Assembly: GCA_023055505.1 (NCBI GenBank) | Contig: JALIRH010000139.1 | Location: 310,001 to 374,000 of the forward strand | Length of the DNA: 64,000 bases | Direction: 5' to 3' | Source of the DNA: Callipepla californica brunnescens | Lineage: Eukaryota > Chordata > Aves > Galliformes > Odontophoridae | Program-made: the position numbers and the translations under genes | The notes under the pieces: model-generated | The model's database searches: none | What the model was told of the DNA's origin: nothing | The model's input: only the letters and a program-made list of their open reading frames with translations | Shown here: positions 59,691 through 64,000 of the stretch, piece after piece | Numbering within the stretch: position 1 is the first letter of the stretch | Layout: each line of letters begins with the position of its first letter

Positions 59691-60571
59691 TTAACAGTTC
59701 ACTCATGTACAAAATTATACATGTAGTTGTATTTGCTCAGAAAACACCTTTTACCAGAATGTCATTTGTCCTGAAAAACGTTTTAAAATTGAGTGCTTCA
59801 AAATGCTTCTTTGCAACCAACTTACCATGTTTAGAAATGAATACTTTCCACTGAAAATGCTTTATTTATTGTTTGATCGAATGTTTGAGTAAATAAAAAT
59901 AACATTACAGAAAAAAAAAAAAAAAACAAAACTCATGCTTTTAAAATAAGAGAAAAAAAATGATTTTTCCATCTGTTGTTACTGGCTGATTTTTTCAGTT
60001 TTTAATGCTAATCTCTGAAATACAAGATTTCACTTTTCCAAAGTCTTTTTTCCCCCCCCACGGGGAGTTCATCTCCTGACTGTCTTTGACTGCAAAAATT
60101 TTACAATAACAGAATTTTCATACCATTTAACTGGTAATATTTAATTTCTGCAACTGAGAAAAAATAAGTATAAAACCAGAAAGTTCAATTCATAGTAGCT
60201 GTCCAAAGCCTACTCTTTCTCAGAGTCTGATTACAAGTAAACAGTTGAGGGAGGGAGTAATACATAATAGAGTAAGAATATGCAGGACTATTTTGGCCAA
60301 ATATGTGACAGTGACAGTAACACCCTTCGATGGGTGAAAACAACTGATAGGTAATAATCAAAACACTATGGACAAGCCTTCACTATCATAACATACTGCA
60401 GCTCACCTTTGAAGGAAGTTCCTTGACAGACATCTGAATAGCTACTGCCTTCTGAGCTTCATATACCTTCTCCTTTGAATAATGTACCCCTGAGGTCTTC
60501 AAAACATTTTTGTTTCTGATCAGTCTTCATCCAGACATAAAACAAGTTGACAGAAAATGGAAGATATTTAC
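59691..60571. other. ANO2 intron, no gene seen
   Basis: A+T-rich intron with a poly-A run near 59912 and a poly-C/T run near 60047. No supported element. Confidence 0.5.
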
Positions 60572-60670
60572 CTTTTTTGTGGGCATTTTTATTTTAAGGA
60601 GTTCCGCTTCTCGACTAAGTACTTGCCAAGTTGCATGAATACGGACAAAGTTCAATCCTTGGCTCTTATT
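60572..60670 (-). CDS. ANO2: ANO2 exon ([20 protein letters not shown])
   Basis: Minus-strand exon of 99 bases, 33 codons, phase 0 at both ends, with acceptor CATATTTCAG before 60670 and donor GTAAAT after 60572. It reads [20 protein letters not shown] then IKMPTKK, the conserved end of the dimerisation part of the cytoplasmic N-terminal domain in ANO1 and ANO2. It is the most upstream exon found here. No earlier exon is visible in 60671-64000. Confidence 0.93.
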
Positions 60671-62751
60671 CTGAAATATGTAGTAAAAATAATGAATTTC
60701 GGAATTATTATAAACAGAATACAGTAATCAGATTTCAAGACAGCATATCCAACTGAACCTAGCAACAGAGAGGAATCACAGTGAATAACCAACTTCAATT
60801 ACAACAAGAATTAAGTGAGACTTTTTTTAAAAAAGCTGAATCATCTAGTGTGTGGGTGTCCAAGCTTTTGGCTTGCTTCGTCCACACTGAAAGAAGAGGA
60901 ACTGTCTTGGACCATAGGTAAAATATATAGCATAGTTAATACATATAGGTAAAAGGTTTATCATATATATATATATGTACTTAAATTAAAACATAAAAAA
61001 GAGAGCAACACATAGAATTACTGAGACATTTGACATTTTTGTGAAACTGTATGGGAACTGTTGAATTATGGCCTGAACCACTGATTGATCACCAGAGGAA
61101 GAGACACCTCCATGAAAGTATGGGACAGGGTGTGGGCCACAGTACAAGCTGTCCTGTAGGCTGCAGGTTGGGCATGTCTGATCTAAGCTCTAAGAGAGAT
61201 CTTCTAATGCTCTGAAAGTTGTAAAACAACCTGCCTACAGTACAACTGTATGTTCGCTGCGAAGATGTAATGTTTTGGGAACATATGGATTTGTGAATCA
61301 TCTGAACCAGAAACCCCCTTGCTATAGGTTCTACACTCAACATATTTTTAAAGTTACATGGCTTCCCTAGTGAACTTTTGTGGCCATCTGAACCAACAAG
61401 GACAAAATACTTCTGCTCTGCACTTTAAGCAAACTGTTCTTGTCCTACTATTTCTTGGACACCTCATCAGATCAAATCAGTTGGTCCTGTTCATTAAACA
61501 GGATTACATTTACCACCTTATCTATCTACACTTGGATAGGCACACCTAAACAAAATATTTCTGTTTAGATTTAGAAAAATGTGCCTAACAAAGGTACATA
61601 TAAATAGCTCATTATGTTGTGCAGATGCAGAAGATTACACAAGAGAGCACCTGCCCACCCTGATCTAGGCTGTTAGGGGATGATATTCTAGTAGCACATC
61701 AGAGCTACGTAAAGGCATTCTAAGATCAGACAGCAGCACCCCTGACAAAATCATAAGTGTAGGTATATTTATGCAGACTTTTCTTAATAGGACACAAATT
61801 AATGTTAATTTATGTACTTATAAATCAGTAAGTTTTCAGATGAATGCCTACTTTTGGAATAAAGGGATAAAATCTGGAAAGGAGATTAGGAAGGTACAAG
61901 GGAAGGATGTGGAAGTGAACAGGTGAGAACTTGACAGATGTAATGTAGAGCTAAGGAAGAAACACTAAGATTAGTGATCATTATGTGCAAGCCAAGGCTT
62001 TGTTGATAGGGCAGATAGTCACTTCTAATTTTCCCGCCTGTATGTGTATAACCATAAGGACCTGACCTTCTTCAGGGTAGCATGAACGTCTATTTTTAAT
62101 ACCTCACATTCTGAAATACAGCAGTGATACAATAAAATTGAGGCGAGTTTCTCTGATTGATAGAGGACAGAACTGTGTCATTTGCTGGATTTAAATGTGC
62201 AACTTGAGGGGCCACCTTGTGAGTAACTGACAATTACAAGCATAAGCAGCTATAGATAACTAGACAGCTGCCCTCCAATTGCTAAGTAGTCTTCCAGCTT
62301 ACAAAGCTGGAAGTATAGGCCATATTATAATATGTTCTGTTGAAAAGTCAAGTAAGTATTCTTTTGCAAAACTTCAAGAAAAGTTTTAAAAAGGGAAATA
62401 AATTTACCAGTAAACACAAACACTGTAGCACTTTTACCTCAGACATGCTTCTCCTCTCAGTCACAGCCATTCATTTTGTTCTCAAAAAAGTTTCCAAATA
62501 AAGTTGCACCATACAACATTGGTGTCAACATGCTAAAACCAGTGTTTTATCTTTTCAGTGTGTATAGATTTCAAGAACTTCATGTAAACACCATTCATTT
62601 GCTAATCATTTAATGATGCTTCCTGATTGGGTGGGGGGGAGGGGGTAGTTCTAAATAATTGCAATATTTAGCTCTCATTTCCCTTATGGCTGCAGTATGA
62701 ACCATAAAGATCACTAGATGCTCTAAGTTAACATTTCTGCAAAGTAATTAT
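60671..62751. other. ANO2 intron; one LTR scrap, no gene
   Basis: Apart from the LTR fragment at 61048 and a short (TA)n at 60964-60976, no element or gene is supported. Confidence 0.5.
61048..61110 (+). repeat. Fragment of an ERV1-type LTR (U3 start)
   Basis: TGTATGGGAACTGTTGAATT through ACCACTGATTGATCACC matches the first 60 bases of the ERV1 LTR, then homology ends. No polypurine tract or left stem arm precedes it, so it probably derives from a 5' or solo LTR. Confidence 0.75.
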
Positions 62752-63440
62752 CACAGAATCATAGGGGTTGGAAGGGACCTGAAGAGACTGATTCCAACCC
62801 CCCTGCCAAAGCAGCCTCCCTACACCAGGCCACACAGGTAGGTGTCCAGGCAGGTCTTGAATATCTCCAGAGAAGGAGATTCCGCAACCCCCCTGGGCAA
62901 CCTGTTCCAGTGTTACCGTAAAGAACTTCTTGAGCACATTTGTGTGGAACCTCCTATGCAGCAGTTTCTGGCCGTTTCCCCTTGTCCTGTCTCCACACAC
63001 ATCTGAAAAGAGTCTGGCCTCACCACTTTGCCACCCACACCTCAGATATTTATAAACCTGGATCAGGTCCCCTCTCAGTCTTCTCTTCTCAAGGCTAAAG
63101 AGATCCAGTTCACTTCTCCTTTCTTCATAGGGGAGATGCTCCAGGCCCTTCACCATTTTTGTAGCCCTCTGCTAGACTCTTTCCAAGAGATCCCTGTCAT
63201 TTTTGTACTGGGGAGCCCAGAACTGGACACAGTACTCCAGATGAGGCCTCACCAGGGCAGAGTAGAGGGGGAGGATCACCTCTGTTGACCTGCTGGCCAC
63301 ACTCTTGGCCACGAAAGCACACTGCTGGCTCATGGTCAACCTGTTGTCCACCAGGATACCCAGGTCCCTCTCTGCAGAGCTCCTCTCCAGCAGGTCATCC
63401 CCCAGTCAGTCCTGGTGCGTGCAATTATTCCTCCCTAGGA
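62752..63440 (-). mobile_element. CR1 fragment (RT C-terminus and 3' end)
   Basis: Minus-strand CR1 with tail ATCACAGAATCATAGGGGTT at the low end. It is open for 142 codons (63156-62728, [20 protein letters not shown] onward) with a frameshift near 62920. It resembles the subfamily of the 24235-27095 element closely. Confidence 0.92.
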
Positions 63441-64000
63441 TTGTTATTTTAAATAGCAGAATGAGTTGTAGATGTCTCTCATCAGCTCACAGGGGAATTC
63501 AGATTTAAGAGAGGGACTGAAAAGGAATAATCATATATTCTGGTGATCATTTGTCAAAAATGTACTAATAACAGGTGACAGTTTAAGTTTCAGTTGATAA
63601 AAATCGGGAGGCTTCTTCTCAGCTTTTGGCTAAAATTAAGCATGTGTCCTATCTCTGGGCACTACGTTCCAGATTGGCAAAAAGAAAGGCAGAATGATCC
63701 AATTGGTTGCTTCCAACTCCATCACTCATGGCTAGACACATTGCAAAGAGAATTAGTCAGATAAATTGAGAGAAAAGACCAGACAAAGACTATGATCTTC
63801 TTATAATTGAACAAAAGAAAAATACATTGAAGAGTTGTGTTGTTCATGAAGTGTTATCAAATGCTGGGGGATCAGAACTTTTTTATTTTTTTAAAGCCTT
63901 AAAAATCACAATAGGAAACAGGTCATTTTAATAAAGACTAATGCCTTTCTTAGTTACTAATATTAATAAAGTAATGAAAGCAGGGTGAGGTATTTCTTGT
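63441..64000. other. ANO2 intron, no gene seen
   Basis: Ordinary intron sequence to the end of the window. Confidence 0.5.

Larger units (their letters stand above)
3377..60670 (-). other. ANO2: ANO2 (anoctamin-2 / TMEM16B) gene, nine internal coding exons
   Basis: This is the host gene of the window, read on the minus strand. Nine exons of 99, 149, 55, 49, 56, 42, 65, 135 and 161 bases join in phase into about 270 codons without a stop. ANO2 is a plasma-membrane calcium-activated chloride channel of the TMEM16 family, known in olfactory and photoreceptor cells. The choice of ANO2 over its paralogue ANO1 rests on paralogue-specific stretches recalled from the family: VHEILKR, LIANNVY, DDMNERK, and the [10 protein letters not shown] loop. 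The exons correspond to the late cytoplasmic N-terminal domain, TM1, the first extracellular loop and the start of TM2. The start codon, calcium-binding helices and stop codon lie outside the window. Introns range from 0.8 to 30.8 kb and carry nearly all the repeats. Confidence 0.9.

Noticed and set aside
3377..60670. Assignment of the gene to ANO1 rather than ANO2.
   Set aside because: Several stretches ([29 protein letters not shown]) fit ANO2 and differ from the ANO1 forms. ANO1 shares only the family-wide parts.

Overview
The window is bird genomic DNA. The evidence is a long vertebrate gene with short coding exons and large introns, many CR1 LINE fragments (by eye roughly a fifth of the window), and ERV-L-like (class III) endogenous retroviruses. 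High CR1 density fits lineages such as woodpeckers, but I cannot name the species.

The only host gene I can support is on the minus strand: nine consecutive coding exons of anoctamin-2 (ANO2, TMEM16B), a calcium-activated chloride channel. In transcript order they are 60670-60572, 58100-57952, 56345-56291, 55446-55398, 42464-42409, 41623-41582, 39155-39091, 8306-8172 and 3537-3377. Every junction has AG/GT splice signals and all phases agree, giving 811 coding bases with no stop. They cover the late cytoplasmic N-terminal domain, TM1, the cysteine-rich first extracellular loop and the start of TM2. Upstream and downstream exons lie outside the window.

The introns hold the rest. The 30.8 kb intron (8307-39090) carries a 51-bp-arm palindrome, a 2.9 kb CR1, smaller CR1 pieces, solo LTRs and ERV1 (32465-38560), a near full-length env-less ERV-L-like provirus with 336-bp LTRs, 5-bp target duplications and a tRNA-Arg-like primer site. 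The 12.9 kb intron (42465-55397) carries ERV2 (minus, with a CR1 and a solo LTR nested in it), a 1,144-bp inverted copy of the region around ANO2 exon 58100-57952, and the 5'-truncated ERV3 (plus). The 4.8 kb intron between the last two exons (3538-8171) holds a CR1 piece, a solo LTR and a 1 kb internally deleted ERV (6829-7856).

Three observations stand out. First, the near-identical inverted exon duplication could fold the ANO2 pre-mRNA into a 1.1 kb double strand enclosing two exons. Second, a stem-loop with a constant 44-nt loop surrounds the polypurine tract and LTR start in all four retroviral copies, with compensatory base changes. Third, a CR1 copy at 4080-4900 is near-identical to one 41 kb away over its 3' part only, and lacks the 3' tail CR1 normally inserts with.
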